DNA of 64,000 nucleotides, from NCBI GenBank assembly GCA_009692115.1, contig SHZU01000011.1:55156-119155 (forward strand). Direction: 5' to 3'. The notes under the pieces were generated by a model. The model ran no database searches and was not told the origin of the DNA. It saw nothing but the letters and a program-made list of their open reading frames with translations. Position numbers and translations under genes: made by a program. The stretch is from Gemmatimonadota bacterium. Its GTDB lineage: Bacteria > Gemmatimonadota > Gemmatimonadetes > Gemmatimonadales > GWC2-71-9. Positions 49,454 through 59,261 of this stretch are shown one piece after another. How positions within the stretch are numbered: position 1 is the first letter of the stretch; each line of letters begins with the position of its first letter.

Positions 49454-49891
49454 ATGAAACCTGGAACCAAGTTCGCGGTCGGCGCGACCGTCATCGTGGC
49501 GGCAATCGGGCTGTTGATCTACACGGGTGTCAGCCAAACCGGGGTGTACTTCTTGAGCCCCTCCGAGTTGCTCGCTCGGACCGAGACCGACCCGACGTTT
49601 CACGACGTGGGTCTCAAGGTGGGTGCCAAGGTGGTCCGCGGCTCGATTCAGCGGGACGCTCCGGCCCAGCGGATCAACTTCGTGGTGTCCGACAGCACCG
49701 GACAGTTTCCGGTGACGTATCAGGGCCTTGTGCCCGACACCTTCACCGACGAGAACGAAATCGAAGTCATCATGGCTGGCAAACTCGGACGTGACGGAGT
49801 CTTTCACGCCACGGAGGTGCTGGCCAAGTGCGGCTCCAAGTATGAGTCCGAGCTGTCAAAGATGTCAAAACAAATGAAACAGCAGTCGTAA
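49454..49891 (+). CDS. ccmE: Cytochrome c maturation protein CcmE, CxxxY type
   Basis: 145 residues with one N-terminal membrane helix (FAVGATVIVAAIGLLIYTG) and the periplasmic OB-fold heme chaperone domain. The heme-attaching residue is C126 in VLAKCGSKYESE, followed by Y130: a CxxxY motif instead of the canonical HxxxY of E. coli CcmE. Cys-type CcmE is known from archaea and some Deltaproteobacteria. Other ccm genes are not in this window. Confidence 0.85.
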   Translation: MKPGTKFAVGATVIVAAIGLLIYTGVSQTGVYFLSPSELLARTETDPTFHDVGLKVGAKVVRGSIQRDAPAQRINFVVSDSTGQFPVTYQGLVPDTFTDENEIEVIMAGKLGRDGVFHATEVLAKCGSKYESELSKMSKQMKQQS

Positions 49892-49899
49892 GCCAAACT

Positions 49900-49929
49900 G
49901 AGGTGGAGCGGGCCGGCCCGCTCCACCTC
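49900..49929. terminator. Bidirectional terminator-like hairpin between ccmE and lipoprotein gene
   Basis: A perfect 15-bp inverted repeat (left arm GAGGTGGAGCGGGCC) with no spacer lies between two convergent genes, the position of a shared terminator. The downstream run GCCTTTGCC is only partly U-rich. Confidence 0.6.
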
Positions 49930-49939
49930 GCCTTTGCCG

Positions 49940-51187
49940 CTACCGATACTCCAGTCGCACCGCCCCGTTTGTAATCGAACGCTCCCCCTTGATCAACCAA
50001 TTCGCCCCCGGCAGAAACGCACTCGCGGCCACTTGATCTTCGACGGCATTCCCGACCGGATCGTCGTTGGTCTTGAACCATGAGGTGACGGCCCGGATGA
50101 CCCGGAGATAGATCGGCGCTTTGCGGATGATCCGGGTCCCGAAGCCGGTCGTCGAGTCCTGGGCCCCGGTCAGGTCGCTGTAGACGAGTTTGACCGCGTC
50201 GAACAAGTTGGTGGTTCGAGTCGAGTCGATCCTGATCTCGCATGCCGTGTCGTCGTCCTCGACTACGAAGAGCCGAAGATTTCGTCCCGGGTGCTGGACC
50301 TTGTATTGATCGAACTGGGTTGGGCTGAACAGCATCACGTTGCCGGTCCAGTTGGTGGCATTCTGGTCGAATTGGTACGGCCCACCCGCCTGCTCGCCGG
50401 CGCACTGGTAGGTCGTGAGCCCGTTGGTCGACCCGGCTTGTCCCAGGACGTGGACCTCGAATTCAGGACTGCCCTTGAACCAGCTCTCGAAGGTGCCGGT
50501 GAACTTGGCGGCGGTCAGGTAGACCCCGGGCGCCGTCGGCGCGAGGGTGATGCCGCCCGGCGGGGGAGGGAAGATGCAATCGGGGCAGTCGTCCACCGAT
50601 GCCGGGCCCCGGTCGAAACGGGTCTCGGCCCGCCCGACCATCAGCACCGGCGTGGCCGGCGGACTGGCCGGACTCAACTGGCTTCGCCGGCCCAACAGGT
50701 CATAGGCAACCGGCGACTCGCCATCGCGCTCGGCGGTGGCCACGAGCAGGTTCGGCCCCCCGGTCCACTGCCGGCGGTGACTCGGGAGCGGGAAGTACAT
50801 CTCGATCGCGGCCCCCTGGTCGAGGTCGGTCTGGATGGCGCCCTCGGAATCCCCGCTGAGGTGGGCCAACCGGCGCCGTTCGGTGCCGCCGGCCTTGGCC
50901 ATGAAACCCTGAAGGTGGACCTTCTTCTCCGCGAACCCCGAGCGGCCGATCTCGTCGAAGACCGCCTGCCGAAATCTGGGGTCCCGGAGGGCCCGGGCCA
51001 CTCGCCGGGCGAGCCGGTCATGGCGGGTTCGATCGGGATCACTCTGGCCCGCCGCTCCGGCCGGGCTTTGGCTTGAACGGCTGCCGGGTTCGGGATGGGG
51101 CCCGACGGGTCCAGTGTCATCCGGCGACGAACATGCGGTCAACAGCAGTCCGAGCCAAGCACCTCTCCGCCAATAATGATGTTTCAT
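49940..51187 (-). CDS. Putative lipoprotein of unknown function
   Basis: 415 residues. N-terminus HHYWRRGAWLGLLLTACSSPD: basic, hydrophobic stretch and lipobox LTAC with Cys near residue 19. The rest has Asn/Thr-rich beta-like segments (FKGSPEFEVHVLGQAGSTNG, DDTACEIRIDSTRTTNLFDA) and a C-terminal LIKGERSITNGAVRLEYR. No known domain recognised. Probably outer-membrane-anchored or surface-exposed. Confidence 0.65.
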   Translation of the reverse strand: MKHHYWRRGAWLGLLLTACSSPDDTGPVGPHPEPGSRSSQSPAGAAGQSDPDRTRHDRLARRVARALRDPRFRQAVFDEIGRSGFAEKKVHLQGFMAKAGGTERRRLAHLSGDSEGAIQTDLDQGAAIEMYFPLPSHRRQWTGGPNLLVATAERDGESPVAYDLLGRRSQLSPASPPATPVLMVGRAETRFDRGPASVDDCPDCIFPPPPGGITLAPTAPGVYLTAAKFTGTFESWFKGSPEFEVHVLGQAGSTNGLTTYQCAGEQAGGPYQFDQNATNWTGNVMLFSPTQFDQYKVQHPGRNLRLFVVEDDDTACEIRIDSTRTTNLFDAVKLVYSDLTGAQDSTTGFGTRIIRKAPIYLRVIRAVTSWFKTNDDPVGNAVEDQVAASAFLPGANWLIKGERSITNGAVRLEYR

Positions 51188-51307
51188 GTTTTCTCCTCGT
51201 CATGGTTGGTCCCGGCGTATCCGAGACCAGGGCATCCACAGTAGGAGAAAGACCGTCGTCCCCGTCAACCAAGAAACCGCGAGGATGAGGAGGAAAAACG
51301 CGAGCGC
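51188..51307. other. Intergenic region, nothing recognised
   Basis: 120 bases between the lipoprotein start and the ABC-exporter-like fragment; no terminator or RNA seen. Confidence 0.35.
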
Positions 51308-51532
51308 CTACACTTCGATGGCCTCGAGACGCTTGAGGCTTTGACGGAGCGGGATCAAGGTGGCGGCGGCGCAAAGCAGGAATACCTTGGCCATCGCCCA
51401 CCACAGTTCCCCCGTGAACCCCTTGGCGGCGTTTTCGGTCTCGAATTGGGGAAAGAGCACTCCGAGCGACAAGGCGAGTGATCCGGCTACCATCGTAAAA
51501 GAGGCGATCGTCACCACGCTCAAGAACATCAT
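51308..51532 (-). pseudogene. C-terminal fragment of an ABC-2-type exporter permease
   Basis: 74 residues with two hydrophobic segments and the stretch LSLGVLFPQFETENAAKGFT, which resembles the last part of large bacterial 'putative ABC exporter' membrane proteins. Such proteins are normally over 400 residues, so only the tail remains. Its ATG overlaps the stop of the next fragment upstream (ATGA), as if a deletion fused two genes. Assignment by resemblance only. Confidence 0.45.
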
Positions 51533-51882
51533 GAACGGAGAGGCCCTAAGGACCGGAGCCGGAGGCTTCGCGACAACACCAGTTCAGTCCGTCGGGTTAC
51601 CCGGCGAATCGAATCCGCTTCGGGCACATCGAGCGCCATCACCTCAGACAGCTTGAACCCGGCTGCCATCGTGTCGATGGTCACGCTGGCGTACCCGATT
51701 TGACGATCGGCCGCGTTGACGGTAAAGAAATGAGCCTCGGGGCTCAGCCGGATCGTGGCCTCGGAAATCGTTGCGGCCTCGTCCTTCCCGAATTCCCGTT
51801 GGGCCAACCAGGCGAGCGCAACGGCCCAACCGAGCAGGATGAACTGCGCGGCGGTTCGCCGATTCAGGGTCCCTGTCTTCAC
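51529..51882 (-). pseudogene. N-terminal fragment of a larger membrane-attached protein
   Basis: 117 residues from GTG 51882 with one membrane segment (AQFILLGWAVALAWLAQ) and a beta-type periplasmic start (FTVNAADRQIGYASVTIDTM). The protein stops abruptly in SRSLRLRSLGPLRS; comparable N-termini belong to transglutaminase-family proteins of several hundred residues. Interpreted as the head of a truncated gene, but it could be a genuine short protein. Confidence 0.4.
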
Positions 51883-52676
51883 GCCGGAGTGACCTCGCGT
51901 GCCTTGCGGTGCATTGCCATCGCCTCGTCGGTTCGTCCTAATCGGTCCAGCAATCGCCCCAGTACCAGGAAGCCCCGAGGGTCGCGCGGTCCTAACTCGA
52001 TCGCCAGCAACAAGACCCGGTGGCCCTCGACGAGCTCGCCGTGGGCCAGCAGCGCCTCGCCGAGGAGCAGGGCCGATTCGGCATCTTGAGGTGCCAGGGA
52101 ATGGGCTTCCCGAAGCACTTCGATCGCCTCTCGGCTGGCGCCATTCCTGAGTCGGGTCGAGCCGAGGTAACGATAAGCAAGCCAATAAGATGGGTCTTGC
52201 TTCACGGCCTCGCGGAAGTCCCGCTCGGCCTCCCGGGTCTGACCGGCTTGTGCATGGAATGCGCCACGGAGGACCAGGGTGGGGGCCGCGGTCGCGCCCC
52301 CGTCCAGGGCCAGCGTCAGCTCGGCGAGGGCCGCCTCCCAATCGCTGGCCGACCCGTGGAGCTCGGCGAGCGCCACCCGCGCCTCAACCGCGTCCGGCCC
52401 TTCCTCGATGACCTGCCGGAGCAAGGCGATCGCATCCAACCGGCGCCCCGCGCCCGCCAGGGTGGCCGACCGACGGAGGGCGCTCGCCCCGGCCGCGGCA
52501 TCAGGGGTCAGGATGGTGCCGAGCCGTTGCTCGGGGACATCCCGACCGAACGGGCGGAGCGATCCGATGGCATCGAGGGAGGGTGTCAGGAGGTCGCCCT
52601 CCTGGGTCAGGGGGTCGGAACCGAGAAGGGCTTGGTCGTCCGGCAGGTTATCGCGGGAGTTGGTGAGTCGGCGCAT
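51879..52676 (-). CDS. TPR-repeat protein
   Basis: 265 residues without signal peptide. Several TPR units (LDAIALLRQVIEEGPDAVEA, WEAALAELTLALDGGATAAP, AEDFRE-like, AEVLREAHSLAPQDAESALL, LLLAIELGPRDPRGFLVLG). GTGA overlap with the following fragment. Scaffold protein of unknown partner. Confidence 0.8.
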   Translation of the reverse strand: MRRLTNSRDNLPDDQALLGSDPLTQEGDLLTPSLDAIGSLRPFGRDVPEQRLGTILTPDAAAGASALRRSATLAGAGRRLDAIALLRQVIEEGPDAVEARVALAELHGSASDWEAALAELTLALDGGATAAPTLVLRGAFHAQAGQTREAERDFREAVKQDPSYWLAYRYLGSTRLRNGASREAIEVLREAHSLAPQDAESALLLGEALLAHGELVEGHRVLLLAIELGPRDPRGFLVLGRLLDRLGRTDEAMAMHRKAREVTPA

Positions 52677-52694
52677 GGAGGAAGGATAGATCCC

Positions 52695-53698
52695 TCACTC
52701 GGTTGCCGTCATCCTCGGCGGGGCGGTCGCAAAGAAATCCCGGTAAAATCCATCCCTGTATTCGGCCACCAGGGCATCGACTCGTTCGAGCTTGGGCGAG
52801 GCGACCACCAACCCGACATGGTGCTTCTTGGCCAACCGCCAGGTCACCTCGGGCGCATCGTAACTCGCAAGGTCCGGCTCCTCCTGCTTGGCCAGCGACA
52901 CCAGGAGGCCCGCGTACCGGCGTTTCGGTGCCGTCACGACATACGGGTCGTCGTCCCGCCGGCACTCCAGGCGGGCTCCCTCAGCCCAGAGGTTGAGCCC
53001 GCTCGCGGCGTCCACGAGATCAACGATGTGGGCGCCCCCGACCCGGGCCGAGGTCTCCAGAAAATAGCACTCGCCGCTGCGTCGGCTCTTGATGAATTCA
53101 GTGTGCGACACCCCCTGTTTCAGGCCCAATGCCTTGAGCAAGACCTGATTGAAGCTGAGCAAGGCCCGCTCGTCGGTGCTCCGGCGGCGATCTTGCGAAT
53201 CCCGATGGCGGCCGCCATCGAGCGGGGCTTGAGGACGTACGGGCCGGGAACCGCCGCCAAGAACTCCCGAATGTCGTCGTAGTGGAGCACCGGCGCGAAC
53301 GCGGGAATCAGGAGGCCTCCCTCCTTCGCCTTGGCCCGCATCGCGAGCTTGTCGCGGAAGTACCAGGCCGTGGTGTCGCCCATGCCGGCGACCCGGAGGT
53401 GCTCCCGGATCATGGCCGCCTTCTCGACATCACAATCGTCGAGGGCAACGACCCGGTCGATCTTCGTCGTCCGGGCCAGCCAACTGACGCCCTTGATGAC
53501 CTCGGCCATGTCCCACTTCTTCTCGATAACGGGAATGAAGTACAACTCGTCGATCGCCTCGCGGGGCCAATCCGACGTCTCCAGGCTCGTCGATGTCAGC
53601 AACAGAACCCGGGCCCCGGTTCGCTTCGCTGCGTGCAGGAACGCATCGCCCTTTCGGTGGCTTGCAAGGCACAGCCCGGTCAATGGGCGCGGAGTCAT
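52695..53698 (-). pseudogene. ATP-grasp ligase, internally deleted and frameshifted
   Basis: The N-terminal half (to about 53190) has PYVLKPRSMAAAIGIRKIAAG, an ATP-grasp lysine motif. The C-terminal half is in another frame: LLKALGLKQGVSHTEFIKSR and CYFLETSARVGGAHIVDLVD are classical ATP-grasp acid-binding motifs. Full-length relatives have about 60-90 residues between these halves (LLEQFVPGDVYHVDS-type segment and the YxxPP loop). Here they are missing and the frame changes near 53165-53195, so the gene is non-functional as written. Probably a carboxylate-amine ligase in origin. Confidence 0.8.
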
Positions 53699-53754
53699 TC
53701 CGTGAAGGCATCCCGGACCGGCGGAGTCCGCCGAAACCCGGTGACCCCCATCCG

Positions 53755-53782
53755 TTGAAGAATTCAGTTTTCAGGATATCTT
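53755..53782 (+). promoter_or_regulatory. Promoter of uvrA, leaderless placement
   Basis: TTGAAG, 16-base spacer, TATCTT; the ATG at 53791 lies eight bases downstream of the -10, so the transcript should begin at or beside the start codon. No LexA-like box was recognised. Confidence 0.55.
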
Positions 53783-53790
53783 CAGGGGCT

Positions 53791-56640
53791 ATGGCTCAGG
53801 AATACCTTCGCGTCCGCGGTGCCCGCGAGCACAATCTCAAGAACATCAACGTCACGATTCCTCGCAATCAACTGACCGTCATTACCGGTCTGTCGGGCTC
53901 CGGCAAATCCTCGCTGGCGTTCGACACCATCTACGCTGAGGGCCAGCGGCGGTACGTTGAATCGCTCTCGGCCTACGCCCGGCAGTTCCTGGGGCTGATG
54001 GAAAAGCCGGATGTCGACGCCATTGAGGGTCTCTCGCCGGCGATCTCGATCGAGCAGAAGTCCACCGGCAACAACCCCCGCTCGACGGTGGGGACCGTGA
54101 CCGAGATCTACGATTATATGCGGCTCCTCTGGGCCCGGGCCGGGACGCCGCATTGCCCGGCCGACGGGTCGCCGGTGGCCCGGTCGAGTGCGTCGCAGAT
54201 CGCGGAAGCCGTGGCCGGCTGGCCGGAAGGCACCCGGATTGAAATCCTCGGTCCGGTCGTTCGGGGCCGCAAGGGGGAGTTCCGGGACTTGTTCGAGGAC
54301 CTCGCCAAGCGGGGGTTTGTCCGGGTCCGGGTCGACGGCGAGACCTACGACCTCACCGGCGTACCCAAACTCAACCGGCGGCAGAATCATGATGTCTCCG
54401 TCGTGGTCGACCGGCTTGTAGTTCGCCCCGCCGATCGATCCCGCATCAACGATTCCATCGAGACGGCGCTCAAGGTGGCCGACGGCGTGGTCGAGGTGGT
54501 CCGCCACGGGGGTGGGGCCCAGTCGGTGGTGTTTTCCGAGCGGTTTTCCTGTCCGGTCTGCGGCCTGTCGATGCCCGAACTCGAGCCCCGGCAATTCTCC
54601 TTCAACTCGCCGTTCGGCGTGTGTCCCGACTGCCACGGCCTCGGCACCCGGCGCGAATCGGTGCCGGAGTTGGTCCTCGGCGACCCGGGTCTGTCGGTGC
54701 TCGAGGGCGTGATCCTTCCGTGGGGCGAGCCGAGCGGGTATTTGCGCAAGGTGATCCTGCCGACCTTGGCCAAGTTGTACAAGTTCGATCTCGACGCGCC
54801 CTGGCGGTCGCTCAGCCAATCGGCCCAGGACGTGCTGCTCCGCGGCGCGCCCGGGAAGACGTTCAAGTTCCAGCTCGACGGGCCGAAGCTCAAAGGCGAC
54901 TACGAAACGAGCTGGGAAGGCATTCTCAAGAACGTCGAGCGGCGGTTCTACGAAACCCAAAGCGACGCCGTCCGGGTCCAGCTCGGCGAGTTCATGGTCG
55001 AGATGCCCTGCCGGACCTGCTCCGGCCGCCGGCTCAAACCCGAGAGCCTCGCGGTCTTGGTGGCGGGGAAAAGTATCGGCGAGGTGGTCGACCTGTCGGT
55101 GGATGGGGCCATCGGGTTCTTCGAGGGGATTCCGGTCGGCCGCGGCAAAGCCGGCAGCATCGACCCCGACATCGGCGGGCCGATCCTCAAGGAAGTCCAC
55201 GACCGGCTGACGTTCCTTCGCGACGTCGGCCTCGAATATCTCACGTTAGGCCGGGGGTCGGGATCGCTGTCGGGTGGCGAGGCGCAGCGGATTCGGCTGG
55301 CCACCCAGATCGGATCGCGATTGGTCGGGGTGCTCTATATCCTCGACGAACCGAGCATTGGGCTCCACCAACGGGACAACGATCGGCTCCTCAAGACGTT
55401 GAAGGAACTTCGGGACCTCGGCAACACGGTATTGGTCGTGGAACACGACGAGGACACGATCCGGGCGGCTGACTATGTCGTCGATCTCGGACCTCGGGCC
55501 GGCCGCTTCGGCGGGGAAGTGATCGTCGAGGGTCTCGTCGAGGCCGTCGTCGGTCACCCTGACTCCCTCACCGGACGGTATCTCCGCGGCGAACTCCGGA
55601 TTCCGCTGCCGGCCCGCCGCCGCGCCGTGGACCCCAAGCGGATGCTCCGGGTCGTCGGCGCGAAGGCGAATAACCTCAAGAATCTGACGGTGGAGTTTCC
55701 GTTAGGTGTGTTGGTGGCCGTGACGGGAGTGTCGGGGTCCGGTAAATCGAGTTTGATCACCGACATCCTGTATCACGCCTTGGCCCGGCACTTCTTTCGG
55801 GCCAAGTTCGTTCCCGGCGCCCACAAGACGATCGAGGGACTCGACCAACTCGACAAAGTCATCGACGTCGACCAGAGCCCAATCGGGCGGACCCCCCGGT
55901 CCAACCCGGCCACCTACGCCGGTCTGTTCACGCCGATCCGGGATCTATTCGCCCAGTTGCCCGAGGCCAAAATGCGCGGCTACGGGCCGGGCCGGTTCTC
56001 GTTCAACGTCAAAGGCGGGCGATGTGAGTCCTGCGAAGGCGATGGCCTCGTCAAGATCGAGATGCACTTCCTGCCCGATGTCTATGTCCCGTGTGAGGTT
56101 TGCCGGGGCAAACGATACAACCGGGAAACCCTGGAGGTCCGCTACAAGGGACGGAGTATTGCCGAGGTGTTGGAGTTGACGGTGTCCGACGCGCTCGAGT
56201 TCTTCTCCGCTCATGGCCGGATCCGGGAAAAACTCGAACTCTTGAATGATGTCGGGCTCGGCTACCTCCACCTCGGGCAGGCGGCCACGACCCTCTCGGG
56301 CGGCGAAGCCCAACGGGTCAAGCTCGCCACCGAACTGTCGAAGCGGGATACCGGCCGGACCCTCTATATTCTCGATGAACCCACAACCGGCCTCCACTTC
56401 GAGGACGTGCGGGTCCTGTTGGAGGTGCTCCATCGCTTGGTCGACAAGGGCAACAGCGTGTTGGTGATCGAACACAATCTCGACGTCATCAAGACGGCCG
56501 ACTGGATCGTCGACCTCGGGCCGGAAGGCGGCACGAAGGGCGGCATGGTGGTCGCGGCCGGAACCCCGGAGCGCGTGGCGGGCATCGACGCCAGTCACAC
56601 CGGCCGGTTTCTCCGGCGGTTGGTGGCGCCAGGAGGCTAA
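53791..56640 (+). CDS. uvrA: Excinuclease ABC subunit A
   Basis: 949 residues. Two ABC ATPase halves: Walker [15 protein letters not shown] (near 32) and [13 protein letters not shown] (near 645), two zinc modules (CPVCGLSM ... CPDCHGLG near 253 and CESCEGDG ... [10 protein letters not shown] near 746), signature [13 protein letters not shown] and [15 protein letters not shown] 53791 gives the usual [19 protein letters not shown] start. Confidence 0.97.
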   Translation: MAQEYLRVRGAREHNLKNINVTIPRNQLTVITGLSGSGKSSLAFDTIYAEGQRRYVESLSAYARQFLGLMEKPDVDAIEGLSPAISIEQKSTGNNPRSTVGTVTEIYDYMRLLWARAGTPHCPADGSPVARSSASQIAEAVAGWPEGTRIEILGPVVRGRKGEFRDLFEDLAKRGFVRVRVDGETYDLTGVPKLNRRQNHDVSVVVDRLVVRPADRSRINDSIETALKVADGVVEVVRHGGGAQSVVFSERFSCPVCGLSMPELEPRQFSFNSPFGVCPDCHGLGTRRESVPELVLGDPGLSVLEGVILPWGEPSGYLRKVILPTLAKLYKFDLDAPWRSLSQSAQDVLLRGAPGKTFKFQLDGPKLKGDYETSWEGILKNVERRFYETQSDAVRVQLGEFMVEMPCRTCSGRRLKPESLAVLVAGKSIGEVVDLSVDGAIGFFEGIPVGRGKAGSIDPDIGGPILKEVHDRLTFLRDVGLEYLTLGRGSGSLSGGEAQRIRLATQIGSRLVGVLYILDEPSIGLHQRDNDRLLKTLKELRDLGNTVLVVEHDEDTIRAADYVVDLGPRAGRFGGEVIVEGLVEAVVGHPDSLTGRYLRGELRIPLPARRRAVDPKRMLRVVGAKANNLKNLTVEFPLGVLVAVTGVSGSGKSSLITDILYHALARHFFRAKFVPGAHKTIEGLDQLDKVIDVDQSPIGRTPRSNPATYAGLFTPIRDLFAQLPEAKMRGYGPGRFSFNVKGGRCESCEGDGLVKIEMHFLPDVYVPCEVCRGKRYNRETLEVRYKGRSIAEVLELTVSDALEFFSAHGRIREKLELLNDVGLGYLHLGQAATTLSGGEAQRVKLATELSKRDTGRTLYILDEPTTGLHFEDVRVLLEVLHRLVDKGNSVLVIEHNLDVIKTADWIVDLGPEGGTKGGMVVAAGTPERVAGIDASHTGRFLRRLVAPGG

Positions 56641-56645
56641 CCACG

Positions 56646-57305
56646 ATGACCGGCGCAGAGACCGATATTGCGGCGTTGCTCGCCGGCCAGTACCAGATTG
56701 AGCGCGAGCTTGGCCGTGGCGGCATGGGCATCGTCTACCTCGCCCGTGACGTCCGGCTCGACCGCCTGGATCAAAGGTCGGTGGTCGCGGCCCAGGCCTC
56801 GTCCGGCGACGAACGGCGATGGACCTAGATGCTGGGCACCGAGGCCCGAACGATCAGCGCCGTCACCATGGTGCCCGGTACCCCCCAAGGCCTGTTCGAC
56901 GTGCCACAGCTGGTCATGGGTTCGGTGGGCGGCGAGGGCCTCTCGATGTTCTCGTACCGGATGACCGGGATCGAGCTTCGGGGGCTCAACGTCACCGTTC
57001 GTCCGGTGACGAGTGGCGGGACCGAGGTCCGATGCTACGGCGATCTCCGGTCCGGAATGTGGGGCAACTGGAAGATCAGTAAGGGGATCGCCTCGGTGAT
57101 GGGTGCGCTAGGGGGGGGATTCGGTGGAGCGATCGCCGTCGGCGTGGCATCGCTGGGCTGGTACCGATGGCTCTACCGGTACCGTCTCCGCAAAGCCACT
57201 GACGAGCTCAATCAAATGCTGGGTCAACTGGGCCGGCACCTCCGTTCGCAGGCGGTGTTCGGTCCGGCCACCGGAAGGCCCCGCCGATTGGGCCAAGGTA
57301 CCTGA
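56646..57305 (+). pseudogene. Truncated serine/threonine protein kinase remnant
   Basis: The first 60 residues carry the kinase N-lobe start (GQYQIERELGRGGMGIVYLA, glycine-rich loop, then ARDVRLDR) and stop at TAG 56826. In the same frame, a second piece from ATG 56829 (MLGTEARTISAVTMVPGTPQ ... GLDVTVRPV) includes a hydrophobic segment (VMGALGGGFGGAIAVGVASL) and a charged helix. The catalytic lysine, HRD and DFG motifs are absent, so a large internal part of the kinase is gone; the two pieces may be the ends of one former protein. Confidence 0.65.
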
Positions 57306-57520
57306 TGGAGTACCAAACCATCGTTGAATTCCTCCGCTTTGCCCTGGGCTCCGAACGAGCGGTCCGGATCACCACGACCGATGGCCAGACCGTCCTGGGC
57401 ATCCCCACCTCCCTTGACGAGCACCCCACGGCCTTGGAGGTCTATCTCCACCCCGTCGGTGATGACGATACCGAAATCGCGCTTGCCTTGCCCCGGATTG
57501 CGCGCGTGGAATTGGAATGA
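57305..57520 (+). CDS. Small hypothetical protein
   Basis: 71 residues, acidic, mixed alpha/beta (VRITTTDGQTVLGIPTSLDE), no membrane segment. Its ATG lies at the end of the kinase remnant. No family recognised. Confidence 0.45.
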   Translation: MEYQTIVEFLRFALGSERAVRITTTDGQTVLGIPTSLDEHPTALEVYLHPVGDDDTEIALALPRIARVELE

Positions 57521-57683
57521 CGTTGCACGGAATGAAACATCCTGCAACATTGCGACGTAAGCAGGATCAATCGCATATGGACCATATAAACTCGCGCCCT
57601 CAGCCGGTAACAGGCCTCGACTTCGCCGAGCGGCTTCTACTGAAGGGCGGCCAGCTGGAAGCCCCCTCGGAGAATACCCCGCG
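57521..57683. promoter_or_regulatory. Intergenic region with palindrome before PspA operon
   Basis: Includes ATATGG-A-CCATAT (57575-57587), a perfect 13-base palindrome directly before TATAAA, which may be an operator and -10 for the downstream envelope-stress genes. Confidence 0.4.
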
Positions 57684-58022
57684 ATGACCGCCGACCGCCG
57701 CACGATTCCGTTGGTGGCGTTGCTCGGTACCAGTCTGGGTGCGCTGTTCGTGCACGCGATTCTGGCGTTGAAGCTCGGAGAGGAGTACGCCATTCCGGTG
57801 ACCATCATCGGAGCGATCGGAGCCGTCGTGGTGCTCCGGGGTCCGCTTGGGCAAGCGATCGCGGAACGGATTCGAGGCGGCACCGGGAGCGAGCTTCCGC
57901 CGGAACAGGTGCTGAACGAACTCGACGACCTCCGGAGCCGGCTCACGGAACTTGAGGAACGAACCGATTTCTCAGAACGGATGCTGGCGCAACGGCGGGA
58001 AAGCGATTCCGAGCGGCTGTAG
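57684..58022 (+). CDS. Membrane protein with C-terminal coiled coil, first gene of PspA operon
   Basis: 112 residues. Two membrane segments (IPLVALLGTSLGALFVHAIL and AIPVTIIGAIGAVVVLRG) precede a coiled coil (VLNELDDLRSRLTELEER). The layout recalls PspB/PspC-type partners of PspA, but the sequence is not specific. GGAG precedes the ATG by 11 bases. Confidence 0.65.
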   Translation: MTADRRTIPLVALLGTSLGALFVHAILALKLGEEYAIPVTIIGAIGAVVVLRGPLGQAIAERIRGGTGSELPPEQVLNELDDLRSRLTELEERTDFSERMLAQRRESDSERL

Positions 58023-58100
58023 GGGCAGGTGGGGCACGGAGCCGGGGGAAGTGCCCGCGGCTACATTGGGGTGGCCCTAGGGGATCAGAAGGAGGATCGG

Positions 58101-58496
58101 ATGGTCACGAAAGAGGATTTGCAGTCGTTCATCGACCGGCTCGAAGGCGGGTCCGCCGATTCCCGGGAGGTCGAGCCCGGGCTCTGGGTCATCAAGAGCC
58201 AGAATGGGGCCGAAGTGGTGGTGACGTTCTCGCCGCCGGTGGCCATTCTTCGGGTCCGCGTCATGGAGCCCCCGGCCAGTCCCGATAGGCAGGGCGGGCT
58301 CTTCCGAAAGCTGTTGGAGTTCAATACCCGGGATCTGATCCATGGATCATACGGGATCGAAGGCAACCATATCGTTCTGACCGATGCGCTCGAACTGGAG
58401 AATCTCGATTTTTCTGAGTTTGAAGCCAGTTTCGATTCGCTGACGTTGGCGCTATCCTCGCACCTGAGCGCCTTGGCGCCGTACCGGGAAAGGTAA
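58101..58496 (+). CDS. YbjN-like/T3SS-chaperone-like protein
   Basis: 131 residues. The fold resembles YbjN (VTKEDLQSFIDRLEG ... FRKLLEFNTRDLIHGSYGIE ... IVLTDALELENLDFSEFEAS). ATG at 58101 has a near-perfect Shine-Dalgarno sequence (AAGGAGGAT). The frame extends upstream (58029) but that part lacks a ribosome-binding site. Adjacent to pspA; may regulate the stress response or chaperone membrane proteins. Confidence 0.65.
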   Translation: MVTKEDLQSFIDRLEGGSADSREVEPGLWVIKSQNGAEVVVTFSPPVAILRVRVMEPPASPDRQGGLFRKLLEFNTRDLIHGSYGIEGNHIVLTDALELENLDFSEFEASFDSLTLALSSHLSALAPYRER

Positions 58497-58502
58497 GACG
58501 CA

Positions 58503-59261
58503 ATGGGAATGTTCGAACGCTTCTCGACCATGCTGAAGTCGAACATCAACGAACTCATCTCCCGGGCGGAAAACCCCGAGAAGATGCTGAATCAGTTGAT
58601 TCTCGACATGAAGTCGAACCTGGCCAAGGCCAAGCAAGAAGCGGCCGGGGCCATCGCGGATGAGAAGAAGCTCCAGGCCGACGCCGAGGCGTTGAAGAAG
58701 CAATCGGAAGACTGGGAGCGACGGGCCATGCTCGCCGTCCAGGAAGGGCGCGACGATTTGGCCAAACAGGCGCTGTTTCGCTACAACGAAGCGTTGCAGG
58801 GGGCCCAACAGCTCCATGAGACCTGGGTCAAGCACAAAACCGAGACCGAGAACCTCAAGGTCCAACTCCGCCAGCTCAACGACAAGATCGAAGAAGCGAA
58901 GCGGAAGAAGAATATTCTGGTGGCCCGGGCCAAGCGCGCCGAAGCCCAGCAGCGGATCCAAGAGACCATGTCTGGGATGTCGGACAAGAGCGCGTTCGAG
59001 TCCTTCGACCGGATGGCCGAGAAGATCGAAGCGATCGAACGGAAAGCCCTGGCGTCGGCCGAACTCCAGCAGGAGTTCGAAAGCGACGACTTGGCGGCCC
59101 AGTTCAAACAACTTGAGTACAAGGGATCGGCCGACCAGCAATTGCTTGATCTCAAGTCCAAGATGGGCATGCTCGGCAAGGGCTCGGACGAGACCAAACA
59201 ACTCGGCAAGGGCGAAACGCCGGTCCATGATGCCGAGGTAATCGACGACGACGTGAAGTAG
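58503..59261 (+). CDS. pspA: Phage shock protein A / IM30 (Vipp1) family
   Basis: 252 residues, almost entirely helical coiled coil. Conserved start GMFERFSTMLKSNINELISR, then ENPEKMLNQLILDMKSNLAK and FESFDRMAEKIEAIERKAL. PspA polymerises on damaged membranes and stabilises the proton-motive force. It lies six bases after the YbjN-like gene. Confidence 0.93.
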   Translation: MGMFERFSTMLKSNINELISRAENPEKMLNQLILDMKSNLAKAKQEAAGAIADEKKLQADAEALKKQSEDWERRAMLAVQEGRDDLAKQALFRYNEALQGAQQLHETWVKHKTETENLKVQLRQLNDKIEEAKRKKNILVARAKRAEAQQRIQETMSGMSDKSAFESFDRMAEKIEAIERKALASAELQQEFESDDLAAQFKQLEYKGSADQQLLDLKSKMGMLGKGSDETKQLGKGETPVHDAEVIDDDVK

